Below are positions 17,678 to 26,237 of a stretch of 64,000 nt of DNA, in pieces. The stretch's first letter is position 1, and every line of letters starts with the position of its first letter. This stretch comes from Methylopila sp. Yamaguchi (lineage in GTDB: Bacteria; Pseudomonadota; Alphaproteobacteria; Rhizobiales; Methylopilaceae), in NCBI RefSeq assembly GCF_002897035.1, contig NZ_BAUX01000004.1, positions 217,035 through 281,034 of the forward strand, written 5' to 3'. Made by a program: the position numbers and the translations under genes. Below the pieces are notes generated by a model. The model saw only the letters and a list, made by a program, of their open reading frames with translations. It was not told the DNA's origin and ran no database searches.

Positions 17678-18460
17678 CTAGGCCTCCGAGACGCCCGTTC
17701 CAAGAGTGGGGGCCGGCACAAAGCCTTCGAACACCATCTGGTCGGCGCCGAGCGCCGCGCGGGCTTGGTCCTCGGGCGTGCGCACAGTCCAGGCCATCAC
17801 CGGCACGCCGGAGCTGCGGGAGAGCCGCACCGAGCGCCGCGTCAGGTCGCGCACGTTCCAGGAAACGAAGTCCGGCCTCGTCGCGCGCCAGTGCAGCATG
17901 TTGCGGGCGACGAAGCGTTGCGCGCCCGACAGATGCGCCCAGCTGGCGTCCGCCGGATCGAAGGCGTCGCCTACGACGCCGCGTGGGGTGCGCGGCGCGA
18001 GGCTCCGCAGCAGAACAAGCACGCGCGGGTCGAACGACTTGGCCGCCACCGGTCCGCCGCGATCCGACAGCAGCTCGGCCACCCGGCGCGCCAGCCGCGT
18101 GTCGCCGCCGCGGGAGGCCTTCACCTCGACCACCAGCGGGACCTTGCCGCCGACCAGATCGAGGCATTCCCCCAAGGTCCAGATGCGGTCCGCGCCGCCG
18201 CCGACGTCTAGGGTCACGAGCTCGCGGAGCGGCCGGTCGGCGACCAGCCCGGAGGCCTCCGTCAGCCGGTCCAGCTTGGAGTCGTGGAACACGACCGCCT
18301 CGCCGTCCGCCGTCACCTGCACGTCGATCTCGACGCCGAAACCGTGGTCGATCGCGGCCTGGACCGCGCTCGACGTGTTCTCGATCACCCCCGCCGCCCT
18401 GTCGTGCAGGCCGCGATGGGCGATCGGCCGGGCGACCAGCCAGGAAAGCCGCGACGCCAC
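17678..18460 (-). CDS. Glycerophosphodiester phosphodiesterase family protein
   Basis: A 260-residue GDPD-type TIM-barrel hydrolase that splits glycerophosphodiesters to glycerol 3-phosphate. Catalytic features are IAHRGLHDRA near the start, VEIDVQVTADGEAVVFHD with the metal ligands, and the C-terminal VMAWTVRTPED. A GTG at 18460 is taken as start; it lies 11 bases past the stop of the upstream ridA gene, which makes translational coupling likely. No signal peptide is seen, so a cytoplasmic enzyme is expected. Confidence 0.9.
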   Translation of the reverse strand: MASRLSWLVARPIAHRGLHDRAAGVIENTSSAVQAAIDHGFGVEIDVQVTADGEAVVFHDSKLDRLTEASGLVADRPLRELVTLDVGGGADRIWTLGECLDLVGGKVPLVVEVKASRGGDTRLARRVAELLSDRGGPVAAKSFDPRVLVLLRSLAPRTPRGVVGDAFDPADASWAHLSGAQRFVARNMLHWRATRPDFVSWNVRDLTRRSVRLSRSSGVPVMAWTVRTPEDQARAALGADQMVFEGFVPAPTLGTGVSEA

Positions 18461-18471
18461 GGGCGGTGCGC

Positions 18472-18936
18472 TCAGGCGATTTCGATGATCGCTTCGACCT
18501 CGACGGCCGCGCCGAACGGAAGCGCGGCGACGCCGACGGCGGAGCGGGCGTGGCGGCCCTTGTCCCCCAGCGCCGCGACCATGAAGTCCGAGGCGCCGTT
18601 GACGACCTTGGGCTGGTCTCCGAAGTCCGCCGTGGAGGCGACGAAGCCAACGAGCTTCACGACCCGGACCACGCGGTCGAGATCGCCGAGCACGGCGCGG
18701 GCCTGGGCGAGGATGTTGATGGCGCAGAGCTTCGCGGCGGCCTGCGCGTCCTCGATCGAGACGCCGGCGCCGAGGGTGCCCTTCAGGGTCAGGCCGTTCG
18801 CGTCGATTGGAAGCTGTCCGGAAACGTAGAGGTAGGACCCGGACACGACCGCGGGCACGTAGTTCGCCGCCGGCGGATTGGGCGAGGGGAGCGTGACGCC
18901 GAGTTCGGCGAGCTTGGCTTCGATCTGTCCGGCCAT
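18472..18936 (-). CDS. RidA family protein (enamine/imine deaminase type)
   Basis: A 154-residue member of the long RidA subgroup. YLYVSGQLPID near residue 35, a central AKLCAINILAQARAVLGDLD and the C-terminal GVAALPFGAAVEVEAIIEIA fit this group. The catalytic Arg of canonical RidA deaminases is not evident at the end, where the sequence reads RSAVGVAALPFGA, and this holds for many of the long forms. It starts at the ATG 18936 with GGAGA upstream and is followed by the GDPD gene. Confidence 0.88.
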   Translation of the reverse strand: MAGQIEAKLAELGVTLPSPNPPAANYVPAVVSGSYLYVSGQLPIDANGLTLKGTLGAGVSIEDAQAAAKLCAINILAQARAVLGDLDRVVRVVKLVGFVASTADFGDQPKVVNGASDFMVAALGDKGRHARSAVGVAALPFGAAVEVEAIIEIA

Positions 18937-19133
18937 GGGGCGAAATCTCCGTATCAGGCGAGGTTCGCGCCGGTGTGGCCCAAGGCGCGCTGCGCCGCAA
19001 GCGGACATAAGACCCATTTCCGCCACGCTGGACCGCGATGACGATGACGGCGGCGCATATCGCAAACCGCCCGTTGCGTTCGCGCGGCGGCGCCGCATGA
19101 TGATGACGACGTATCGAGCGAGGCTGTCCTCAC

Positions 19134-19994
19134 GTGATCCACCCCATCCGCCCCGTGTTTCTCGCCGCCGCCGCTGCTGCGACCTTCGCGACCGCCGCGC
19201 CGGCGCTCGCCGAACCGACGCTCGCGCCTCACCGGGCGGTCTACGAGCTGAAGCTGCGTGAGACCCGAGGCTCCTCCAGCGTCGACCAGATCCGCGGCCG
19301 CATCGTCTACGAGTTCACCGGCGCGCCCTGCGAGGGCTACGCTCTGTCGTTCCGGCAGGTGACGGAGATCGGCAACAGCGAGGGGGAGACCAACGTCTCC
19401 GATCTGCGCTCCGCCACCTGGGAGGACGGGGCGGCCAAGAGCTTCCGGTTCACCGCCCAGAACTATCTCAACCAACAGCTCGAGAAGGACACCGACGGGC
19501 GCGCCGAGCGCGGCGCCGACGCGCTCAAGGTGACGATCTCGAAGCCCGAGAAGTCCGACAAGGGCTTCGGCGAGGAGACGCTGTTCCCGACCGAGCACCT
19601 GCGCAAGATCCTCGAGGCGGCCGAGCGCGGCGACAAGTTGTTGTCGGCTGCGGTCTATGACGGCTCCGAGGACGGCGACAAGGTCTACGACACGCTGACC
19701 GTGATCGGGAAGCCGGAGACCGCGGAGCCCGCGAATCTCGAAGCCGCGGCCAAGACGCCGGAGCTTGCGAAGGCGACGCGCTGGCCGGTTTCGGTAAGCT
19801 ACTTCGAGCGGGGCAAGGCGCCTGACGGCGACGACAAGAAGGACAGCGGCGGCGAGCAGACGCCGATCTACGCCATGAGCTTCGACCTCTACGACAATGG
19901 CGTCAGCCGGGCGATGAAGATCGACTATGGCGACTTCGTCCTCGACGGCGAGCTCAAGGAGCTGAAGTTCCTTAAAGCGACGACCTGCAAGTAG
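19134..19994 (+). CDS. EipB/DUF1849 periplasmic cell-envelope integrity protein
   Basis: A 286-residue secreted protein from a GTG, with a signal peptide ending at ALAEPT. LAPHRAVYELKL opens the mature part, and YAMSFDLYDNGVSRAMKIDYGDF with a final KATTCK closes it. In the described Brucella EipB (DUF1849), a spiral beta protein needed for envelope integrity, two conserved cysteines form a disulfide; here a cysteine lies in GAPCEGY and another is the second-last residue, so that bridge is possible. An acidic/Lys-rich insert (~235-250) is variable. It is a single gene. Confidence 0.9.
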   Translation: MIHPIRPVFLAAAAAATFATAAPALAEPTLAPHRAVYELKLRETRGSSSVDQIRGRIVYEFTGAPCEGYALSFRQVTEIGNSEGETNVSDLRSATWEDGAAKSFRFTAQNYLNQQLEKDTDGRAERGADALKVTISKPEKSDKGFGEETLFPTEHLRKILEAAERGDKLLSAAVYDGSEDGDKVYDTLTVIGKPETAEPANLEAAAKTPELAKATRWPVSVSYFERGKAPDGDDKKDSGGEQTPIYAMSFDLYDNGVSRAMKIDYGDFVLDGELKELKFLKATTCK

Positions 19995-20013
19995 GAAGCG
20001 GCTCGGGAGCCTG

Positions 20014-21294
20014 TCATCCCCGCGGCGGGCGCTTGGCGAAGGCGCGTTCGACCGACTCGCGGCCGAAGCGGGCGCGCAGGGTCGCGACCGCGGCCTCGAC
20101 CGCCGCGAGCTTCTCCGTGCGGTCGTCGACGAGATCGCGGGGGTCGGCCAGCGCCTCCGGCGCGAGCTCCGACACCGCGACGCCGATCAGGCGGAACGGG
20201 GTGCCGTCCGCTTCACGCCTCAGAAGCGCCTCCGCGGTCTCGAAGATGCGGCCGGCGAGCCGCGTCGGGGCGGACAGGGCGTGGGCGCGCGTGCGCAGCC
20301 GGAAGTCGCCGGTCTTGAGCTTCAGCGTCACGGTCTGGCCCGCGATCCCGTCCGCCCGCAGGCGGTCGGCCACCTTCTCGCTCAGGCGGAACAGGTGAGG
20401 CGCGAGGTCGTCGAGACGCGCGACGTCGCTGTCGAAGGTCGTCTCCGCCCCGACGCTCTTGCGCTCGCGGTCCGGGGTGACCTTTCGGTCGTCCCGGCCG
20501 AACGCGAGGCGCGAGAGGCGCAGGCCGCCGTCGCCATAGCGGCGCGCGAGGTCGCGCGGCTCCGCGCGCTGCAGGTCGCCGATCGTGCGCAGGCCGTCGC
20601 GCGTCAGCGTCTCGGCGAAGGCCGGGCCGACGCCCCAGAGGAAGCTCACCGGCCGCGGCGCGAGGAAGGCCGGCGCCTCCTCGATGGAGAGCGCCGCGAA
20701 GCCGCGGGGCTTGTCGAGATCGGACGCGATCTTGGCGAGGAACTTGTTGGAGGCGAGGCCCACCGACACCGAGATGCCGACGTCGCGCTCCACCTCCTGC
20801 GCGAAGCGCGCCAGAACCAGCGCCGCGGGAGCGCCGTGCAGCGCCTCGGTGCCGGAGAGATCGAGGAAGGCCTCGTCGATCGACAGCGGCTCGACAAGCG
20901 GGGTGAGCGCCTGCATCTTGGCCCGCACCGCACGGCTGGCCTCGACATACTTTCCGAAGTTCGGCTTGATGACCACCGCGTCCGGGCAGAGCTTGAGCGC
21001 CTTGAACATCGGCATCGCGGACTTCACGCCGTGGATGCGCGCGACGTAGCAAGCCGTTGAGACGACGCCGCGTTTTCCTCCGCCGATGATGACCGGGAGG
21101 TCTGCGAGGCTAGGATCGTCGCGCTTTTCTACGGTCGCGAAGAAGGCGTCGCAGTCCACATGTGCGATGGTCATCCGGCCGAGGTCGGGGTGTCGCGCGA
21201 TCCGTGGGCTGCCGCAGGCGCGGCACCGCGGCGCTGATCCAGCGAGCGTCAGGCAGTCCCGGCAGAAGGCGAAGGGGGCGGGAGGCGCGCCCAT
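20014..21294 (-). CDS. dinB: DNA polymerase IV (Y family) with N-terminal zinc-finger-like extension
   Basis: A 426-residue translesion polymerase. The catalytic carboxylates are in HVDCDAFFATVE near residue 46 and in SIDEAFLDLSGT; the helix-hairpin-helix and little-finger regions follow, ending VERAFAKR. Before the polymerase, residues 11-27 hold two CxxC pairs (CRDC and CRAC), a zinc-ribbon-like element seen in a subset of alphaproteobacterial DinB proteins. The start at 21294 follows GAGGAC. A DUF3572 gene lies directly upstream on the same strand, 10 bases away. No LexA box was recognised upstream. Confidence 0.94.
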   Translation of the reverse strand: MGAPPAPFAFCRDCLTLAGSAPRCRACGSPRIARHPDLGRMTIAHVDCDAFFATVEKRDDPSLADLPVIIGGGKRGVVSTACYVARIHGVKSAMPMFKALKLCPDAVVIKPNFGKYVEASRAVRAKMQALTPLVEPLSIDEAFLDLSGTEALHGAPAALVLARFAQEVERDVGISVSVGLASNKFLAKIASDLDKPRGFAALSIEEAPAFLAPRPVSFLWGVGPAFAETLTRDGLRTIGDLQRAEPRDLARRYGDGGLRLSRLAFGRDDRKVTPDRERKSVGAETTFDSDVARLDDLAPHLFRLSEKVADRLRADGIAGQTVTLKLKTGDFRLRTRAHALSAPTRLAGRIFETAEALLRREADGTPFRLIGVAVSELAPEALADPRDLVDDRTEKLAAVEAAVATLRARFGRESVERAFAKRPPRG

Positions 21295-21304
21295 GGTTGC
21301 GTCC

Positions 21305-21601
21305 TCAGGTGGATCGGTCGTAGTGGACGGCGCCGAGGGCCGCGCGGGCGCGGGACACGCGCTCGGGCGGCGTCCCCTGCGAGGCCGCAAAGGCGACAAG
21401 CAGCGTCTCGTCGGCCAAGACGTAGTCGAGCACGGCCGGCAGGAAGCCGGGATCGGCGGCGGCGGCGCGCACGTCGCCAGGCGCGAGGCCCGACAGCGCG
21501 AGGAACCGGCCGAGGCGCTCTGAGTCTGAGGCGAGAAAGCCGAGCGCCGCGGCCGCGAGGTCGAGAGCTGCGTCCGCCGTCGGATGCTGAGGTTGTTTCA
21601 T
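21305..21601 (-). CDS. DUF3572 family protein
   Basis: A 98-residue, Ala-rich helical protein. The pattern ALDLAAAALGFLASDSERL, then LGRFLALSGLAPGDVR and FLPAVLDYVLADETLLVAF, is that of DUF3572, found next to dinB and divK in many Rhizobiales. Function is unknown. It is divergent from divK with a 160-base gap. Confidence 0.87.
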   Translation of the reverse strand: MKQPQHPTADAALDLAAAALGFLASDSERLGRFLALSGLAPGDVRAAAADPGFLPAVLDYVLADETLLVAFAASQGTPPERVSRARAALGAVHYDRST

Positions 21602-21761
21602 GCTGAGCGTTCGCGTTTTCTCAAGGAATCTTCTGTAGCATTTTGCGAAATATGAAGAGGCCGTCGCCGTTTCGCGAGGACATCGGTCCGTCGAGACGAG
21701 AGCCGGCCCGGACGGCGTCGAACCCGTGCAATGTCGCGCGGGCGGGGAGTACAGGGCCATC

Positions 21762-22133
21762 ATGCCGAAGACCGTCCTGATCGTGGAGGACAACGAGCTC
21801 AATATGAAGCTCTTCCACGATCTTCTCGAAGCGCATGGCTACGCCACGCTCGAGACCCGCAACGGAATCGAGGCGCTCGAACTGGCGCGCGAGCACCACC
21901 CCGACCTGATCCTCATGGACATCCAGCTGCCGGAGGTCTCGGGCCTCGACGTGACGCGCTGGCTGAAGGAGGACGAGCGCACGCGGGCGATCCCCGTGAT
22001 CGCCGTCACCGCCTTCGCCATGAAGGGCGACGAGGAGCGCATCCGCGGCGGCGGCTGCGAGGCCTATCTGTCGAAGCCGATCTCCGTCGCGAAGTTCCTC
22101 GAGACCGTTCGCCATTACCTCGGCGATTCCTGA
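21762..22133 (+). CDS. divK: Single-domain response regulator DivK
   Basis: A 123-residue stand-alone receiver domain. The acidic pocket is in VEDNELN, the phosphorylated aspartate is D53 in [13 protein letters not shown], the Thr is in [11 protein letters not shown] and the Lys in YLSKPISV. In Caulobacter, DivK~P acts through DivL and PleD/PleC to control CtrA. The divK-pleD order, 12 bases apart here, is conserved in Alphaproteobacteria, which supports the name. No full CtrA box (TTAA-N7-TTAA) was seen upstream. Confidence 0.95.
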   Translation: MPKTVLIVEDNELNMKLFHDLLEAHGYATLETRNGIEALELAREHHPDLILMDIQLPEVSGLDVTRWLKEDERTRAIPVIAVTAFAMKGDEERIRGGGCEAYLSKPISVAKFLETVRHYLGDS

Positions 22134-22145
22134 GGAGCTTGAGAC

Positions 22146-23519
22146 GTGACCGCTCGGATCCTCGTCGTCGACGACGTGCCTGCGAACCTGAAGCTGCTCG
22201 AGGCGCGCCTGGCCGCCGAGTATTTCGAGGTGATGACCGCCACGAACGGGACCGAGGCGCTGGAGATCTGCGCCAGGGCCCAGTGCGACGTCGTCCTGCT
22301 CGACGTCGTCATGCCGGGCCTCGACGGGTTCGAGGTCTGCCGCCGGCTCAAGGCGGACCCAAAGACGCACCACATCCCGGTGATCATGGTGACGGCGCTC
22401 GACCAGCCTGCGGACCGCGTCCGCGGCCTCGAGGCCGGCGCCGACGATTTCCTGACGAAGCCGGTGGCGGACGTCGCGCTGCTCGCCAGGATCCGTTCGC
22501 TCGCCCGGCTCAAGATGCTCGGAGACGAACTCCGTCTGCGCGCCCAGACGACGCGCGAGATCGGGATGACCGACGCGCTGGTCGAGGCGATGGCGGACGA
22601 CGGACTCCACGGCCGGGTGCTGCTCGTCGACGACCGTGACAGCTCGCACTCCCGCATTGCGATGGCGCTCGCCTCCGGGCAGTCGGTCTCGTCCGAGCCC
22701 TCGCCGCACGAGGCGCTGTTCCGGGCGGCGGAGGGCGAGTTCGACCTGATGATCGTCGCGCTCGAGCTGCGCGATTTTGACGCCCTGAGGCTCTGCGCGC
22801 AGATCCGGTCGCTGGAGCGCACCCGCATGCTGCCGATCCTGCTGGTCGCGCATCCCGACCAGACGGCCCGGGTGATCCGCGGGCTCGAGGTCGGCGTGAA
22901 CGACTACCTGCTGCGCCCGCTCGACGCCAACGAGCTCGTGGCGCGCGTCCGCACTCAGATCCGCCGCAAGCGCTACACCGAGCGCCTGCGCTCGAACCTG
23001 CTGGAAAGCATGGCGCTCGCCATCACCGACGGGCTGACCGGGCTCCACAACCGCCGGTACATGGAGATGCATCTCCAGAGCCTGCTCGACCAGGCGACCG
23101 CGCGCGACCGGCCGCTGTCGGCGCTGGTCGTGGACATCGACTTCTTCAAACGGGTGAACGACACCTATGGCCATGACGCCGGCGACGAGGTGCTGCGCGA
23201 GTTCGCGGCGCGCCTCAAGGCGAGCGTGCGGGGGATCGATCTCGCCTGCCGCCTGGGCGGCGAAGAGTTCGTGGTGGTCATGCCGGAGACCGACGCAAAG
23301 GTCGCCCAGCTGGTCGCGGAGCGCATCCGGCGGCGGATGGCGGGCGACCCGTTCCGGATCGCGCGCGGCGCGCGGACCATCGACGTCACCGCCTCGATCG
23401 GCGTCGCGAGCTTCGACGTCGCGGTCGACGACGCGGCGTCGCTGCTGAAGCGGGCCGACGTCGCGCTCTACCGGGCGAAGAGCGAAGGCCGCAACCGGGT
23501 GGTCGCCGACGCAGCGTGA
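22146..23519 (+). CDS. pleD: PleD response regulator with diguanylate cyclase output
   Basis: A 457-residue protein with two receiver domains (~1-125, phosphorylated D53; ~155-275, a degenerate adaptor receiver) and a GGDEF domain (~295-457). The active site reads GGEEF, a variant known to be active, and the allosteric RxxD I-site is present as RGID just upstream of it. It makes c-di-GMP at the stalked pole in Caulobacter. A GTG start follows divK by 12 bases. Confidence 0.96.
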   Translation: MTARILVVDDVPANLKLLEARLAAEYFEVMTATNGTEALEICARAQCDVVLLDVVMPGLDGFEVCRRLKADPKTHHIPVIMVTALDQPADRVRGLEAGADDFLTKPVADVALLARIRSLARLKMLGDELRLRAQTTREIGMTDALVEAMADDGLHGRVLLVDDRDSSHSRIAMALASGQSVSSEPSPHEALFRAAEGEFDLMIVALELRDFDALRLCAQIRSLERTRMLPILLVAHPDQTARVIRGLEVGVNDYLLRPLDANELVARVRTQIRRKRYTERLRSNLLESMALAITDGLTGLHNRRYMEMHLQSLLDQATARDRPLSALVVDIDFFKRVNDTYGHDAGDEVLREFAARLKASVRGIDLACRLGGEEFVVVMPETDAKVAQLVAERIRRRMAGDPFRIARGARTIDVTASIGVASFDVAVDDAASLLKRADVALYRAKSEGRNRVVADAA

Positions 23520-23556
23520 GGCTGTCCGCGGGCCTTAGGTCTGCTAACGATCGCGG

Positions 23557-23739
23557 ATGGACCTCATCCGGCTCTTCACGCGACTCGCGCTCATGGCGCG
23601 CCGCCGCCAGTCGACCCAGCGCCTGATCATGATCGGCGTCGTGCTGGCGCTCTGCCTCGCGGTCGCGGGCCTGCAGTGGCTGGGCCTCGCGCCCGACTGG
23701 ATGACCGCGACGCGCCCCGGGCGCCTCCACTCGTTCTGA
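23557..23739 (+). CDS. Small single-pass membrane protein of unknown function
   Basis: A 60-residue protein: a basic N-terminus (LALMARRRQSTQRL), one hydrophobic segment at ~23-45 (IGVVLALCLAVAGLQWLGL) and a short tail. It follows pleD by 37 bases. No Shine-Dalgarno sequence is clear. The protein-like composition and membrane helix support a real gene; no family was recognised. Confidence 0.6.
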   Translation: MDLIRLFTRLALMARRRQSTQRLIMIGVVLALCLAVAGLQWLGLAPDWMTATRPGRLHSF

Positions 23740-23900
23740 CGCCGCCCGCCGATCTACCGCCCGCGACGGAGCCGACGAGGTAGGCGATCGGACGGCCGCC
23801 TTCCCGCGAAGTAGCGCGCGCGCTTTTGGCGCGCTTGCCGCACGGAATCCTCCGCGGTCCGATCTCCCAGGCCGAAGGTGCGGCGGGAGCGGAGGCGGCG

Positions 23901-25913
23901 ATGGCGACGAGAATGGAGGGGACGGAGGGGCCGGACCGCATCCAGGGCGGGGACGGCGCGGAGGCGCTTCTCGGCCTCCGAGGCGCCGACACGCTCCTCG
24001 GCGGCGGCGGACGGGATCGCCTCTATGGCGGGGCCGGGGCGGATTCGCTGGACGGGGGCGCTGGGGACGACAGCGTATCAGGCGGAGCCGGCGACGACGT
24101 TCTCGCGGGGGGCGCCGGCGCGGACACCGTCTTCGGCGGAAGTGGAGACGACACGATCTGGACGAGCGGCGCCGACCGGGCGGGAGCGGTTGAGATCATC
24201 GACGCCGGGTCGGGCGACGACTTCATCAATCTCACCGGCGGCGGCGGCCTGAAGCTCTCGCTCGGGGAGGGCCGCGACAGCATTCAGCTCTGGACCATCG
24301 GCGCCGGCGACGGCGAGCGCGTCATCACCGACTTCCAGGCCGGCGACGGCGGCGACTGGATCTTCCTCCTCTCGCAGATTGAAAATCAGCTTCCGAACCA
24401 GCAGGGAGACAGCCTTTTCAGGACAGGGCACCTCAGACTCGTCCAGAGCGGGGAGGACGTGCTCCTCCAGGGCGACCGGGACGGGACATCCGGCCAAGGC
24501 GCCTCCCTGACGACGATTCTTCGGCTCGAAGGCGTCGACGCCACGAGTTTGACCCGCTCGAATTTTCGCTATGACCCAATCGTCTCGGAGAACATCACTC
24601 CCACGATGACCGGATCGCTGCATGCGACCATGCGCGCTGGCTCAACCCACGTGGTCCGGCCCGACGAACTGGGCTTCACTGATCCCGAAGAGGCGGACGT
24701 CAGCTTCCGGGTCGATCCTGCCAATGGCGTTTTCGTAACGGTGGCCGGCGTGACGACCTCAAGTTTCACAAGCGCGCAGCTGGCGGCGGGTCAGGTCGCG
24801 TTTTCGCACTACTCGCCGTTCCACACCCACATACAGTTCGGCGTGACCGTCTCCGACGGCAACTCAAGCGCCAGTCCGGCGCTCTTCACCATCGATGTCG
24901 TCCCGGCGGACTTTCAGGCTATCGCGCAGGACGACTCGTTCGTCCTGACGCAAAAGGACACCAGCGGGAACGTGTTCGACGACAACGGCGCCGGGGCGGA
25001 CGTCGATCCCGATCGCCCGCTTGCAGTCGTCGCCGTCAACGGCGCTGCGGCCAGCGTCGGCCAGTGGACGAAGCTTCCTTCGGGCATCAGCGTGCGACTG
25101 AATTCGGATGGGTCGCTTACCGCCGCCGCAGGGGAGAACCTCGCCGCCCCAGGATCCGGTGCCGCCAACACCTATCTCTCCGGAAGTTTCACCTACACGC
25201 TCGCCGGCGGACAGACGGCGACGGCGGACGTCGTCGTGGTCGGGATCGACGACGACGATCATGTCCGCGGCTCAGCCGGCGCGGATCGGCTCCACGCCGG
25301 GATCGGCGACGACACGATCGACGGAGGAGGCGGCGGCGATCTGCTGTACGGCGGGAAGGGCGATGATCTCTACATCCTGCGCGACGCGGCCGACCAGCTC
25401 GTCGAGCGTGAGGCCGAAGGCCAGGACCGGGTGCTGTCTTTCGTCTCCGTCGCGCTGCCTGAGAACGTCGAGCGCGTCGATCTGCAGGGGACCGCCGATC
25501 TGGACGCGACGGGAGGCGACGGGCGCGACTTCCTGATCGGCAACGCGGGCGCCAACGTTCTCGACGGCGGCGGAGGCCGCGATCGGCTGAAGGGGGGCGC
25601 CGGGGCCGACGTCTTCCTCTTCAGCAGCGCCCCGCTGTCGAGCGAGGCGGATCGAATTTCGGACTTCGAAGGCGCGGACAGGATCGCCCTCGATAGCCGC
25701 GTCTTTTCCGGCCTGGCGAAGGGCGAACTCGACGCGTCGGCTTTCCATCTCGGCGCGACGGCGGACGACGGCGCCGATCGCATTCTCTACGACATCGTCA
25801 GCGGCGGGCTGTTCTTCGACCGCGACGGTTCGGGAACGACCTATCATGCGGTTAGGTTCGCCGTCCTCGCAAACCACGCCGCGCTGACCGCCGACGACGT
25901 CGTGATCGTCTAA
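23901..25913 (+). CDS. RTX calcium-binding protein with cadherin/CSPG-like repeat, probably type I secreted
   Basis: A 670-residue acidic protein with no N-terminal signal peptide. Residues ~10-90 carry RTX nonapeptides (GGxGxDxLx), for example LLGGGGRDRLYGGAGADSL. Residues ~195-300 hold a CSPG/cadherin-like module (FTDPEEADVSFRV, FTSAQLAAGQVAFSHYS). A VCBS-like stretch follows, then a second RTX block (~460-500 and ~570-600) and the C-terminal M10-like region ending DDVVIV, a usual signal for type I secretion. The start is the ATG after GGAGCGGAGG; a TTG at 23826 would extend it by 25 residues. No T1SS genes are adjacent. Its middle part is less GC-rich than its neighbours, and it separates pleD from rpmG, which suggests insertion. 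No catalytic domain was seen. Confidence 0.88.
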   Translation: MATRMEGTEGPDRIQGGDGAEALLGLRGADTLLGGGGRDRLYGGAGADSLDGGAGDDSVSGGAGDDVLAGGAGADTVFGGSGDDTIWTSGADRAGAVEIIDAGSGDDFINLTGGGGLKLSLGEGRDSIQLWTIGAGDGERVITDFQAGDGGDWIFLLSQIENQLPNQQGDSLFRTGHLRLVQSGEDVLLQGDRDGTSGQGASLTTILRLEGVDATSLTRSNFRYDPIVSENITPTMTGSLHATMRAGSTHVVRPDELGFTDPEEADVSFRVDPANGVFVTVAGVTTSSFTSAQLAAGQVAFSHYSPFHTHIQFGVTVSDGNSSASPALFTIDVVPADFQAIAQDDSFVLTQKDTSGNVFDDNGAGADVDPDRPLAVVAVNGAAASVGQWTKLPSGISVRLNSDGSLTAAAGENLAAPGSGAANTYLSGSFTYTLAGGQTATADVVVVGIDDDDHVRGSAGADRLHAGIGDDTIDGGGGGDLLYGGKGDDLYILRDAADQLVEREAEGQDRVLSFVSVALPENVERVDLQGTADLDATGGDGRDFLIGNAGANVLDGGGGRDRLKGGAGADVFLFSSAPLSSEADRISDFEGADRIALDSRVFSGLAKGELDASAFHLGATADDGADRILYDIVSGGLFFDRDGSGTTYHAVRFAVLANHAALTADDVVIV

Positions 25914-25930
25914 AACCCTCGCCGGAAACG

Positions 25931-25954
25931 CAAAAGGCGCCCCGAAGGGCGCCT
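25931..25954 (-). terminator. Terminator of rpmG
   Basis: An 8-bp stem, AGGCGCCC with GGGCGCCT, around a CGAA loop. Read on the minus strand it is followed by TTTTG. It lies 35 bases past the rpmG stop and just after the RTX gene on the other strand. Confidence 0.75.
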
Positions 25955-25988
25955 CGTCGCAAAGCCTCGAAACGGCTTCAGGCCAAGA

Positions 25989-26156
25989 TCACTTGATCTT
26001 GGTCTCCTTGAACTCGACGTGCTTCTTGGCGACCGGATCGTACTTCTTGAGCACCATCTTCTCGGTCTTGGTGCGGGAGTTCTTGCTGGTCACATAGAAC
26101 ACGCCGGTGTCGGCGGTGCTCAGCAGCTTGATCTTGATGTTGGCGGCTTTCGCCAT
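25989..26156 (-). CDS. rpmG: 50S ribosomal protein L33
   Basis: A 55-residue protein reading [18 protein letters not shown] at the start and [10 protein letters not shown] at the end, with [15 protein letters not shown] in the middle: L33 of the cysteine-free type. It binds 23S rRNA near the E site. The gene has its own terminator. Confidence 0.97.
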   Translation of the reverse strand: MAKAANIKIKLLSTADTGVFYVTSKNSRTKTEKMVLKKYDPVAKKHVEFKETKIK

Positions 26157-26237
26157 GGCGTTGACCTCGTGCGGGCGGGCGCGCGAAACGCCAGCGTCTG
26201 AATGTGAGGGCGCAACCTACTCAGGCGCGGCCTTGTG

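Noticed and set aside
21602..21761. CtrA box upstream of divK
   Set aside because: No TTAA-N7-TTAA pair found, only scattered AT-rich bases.
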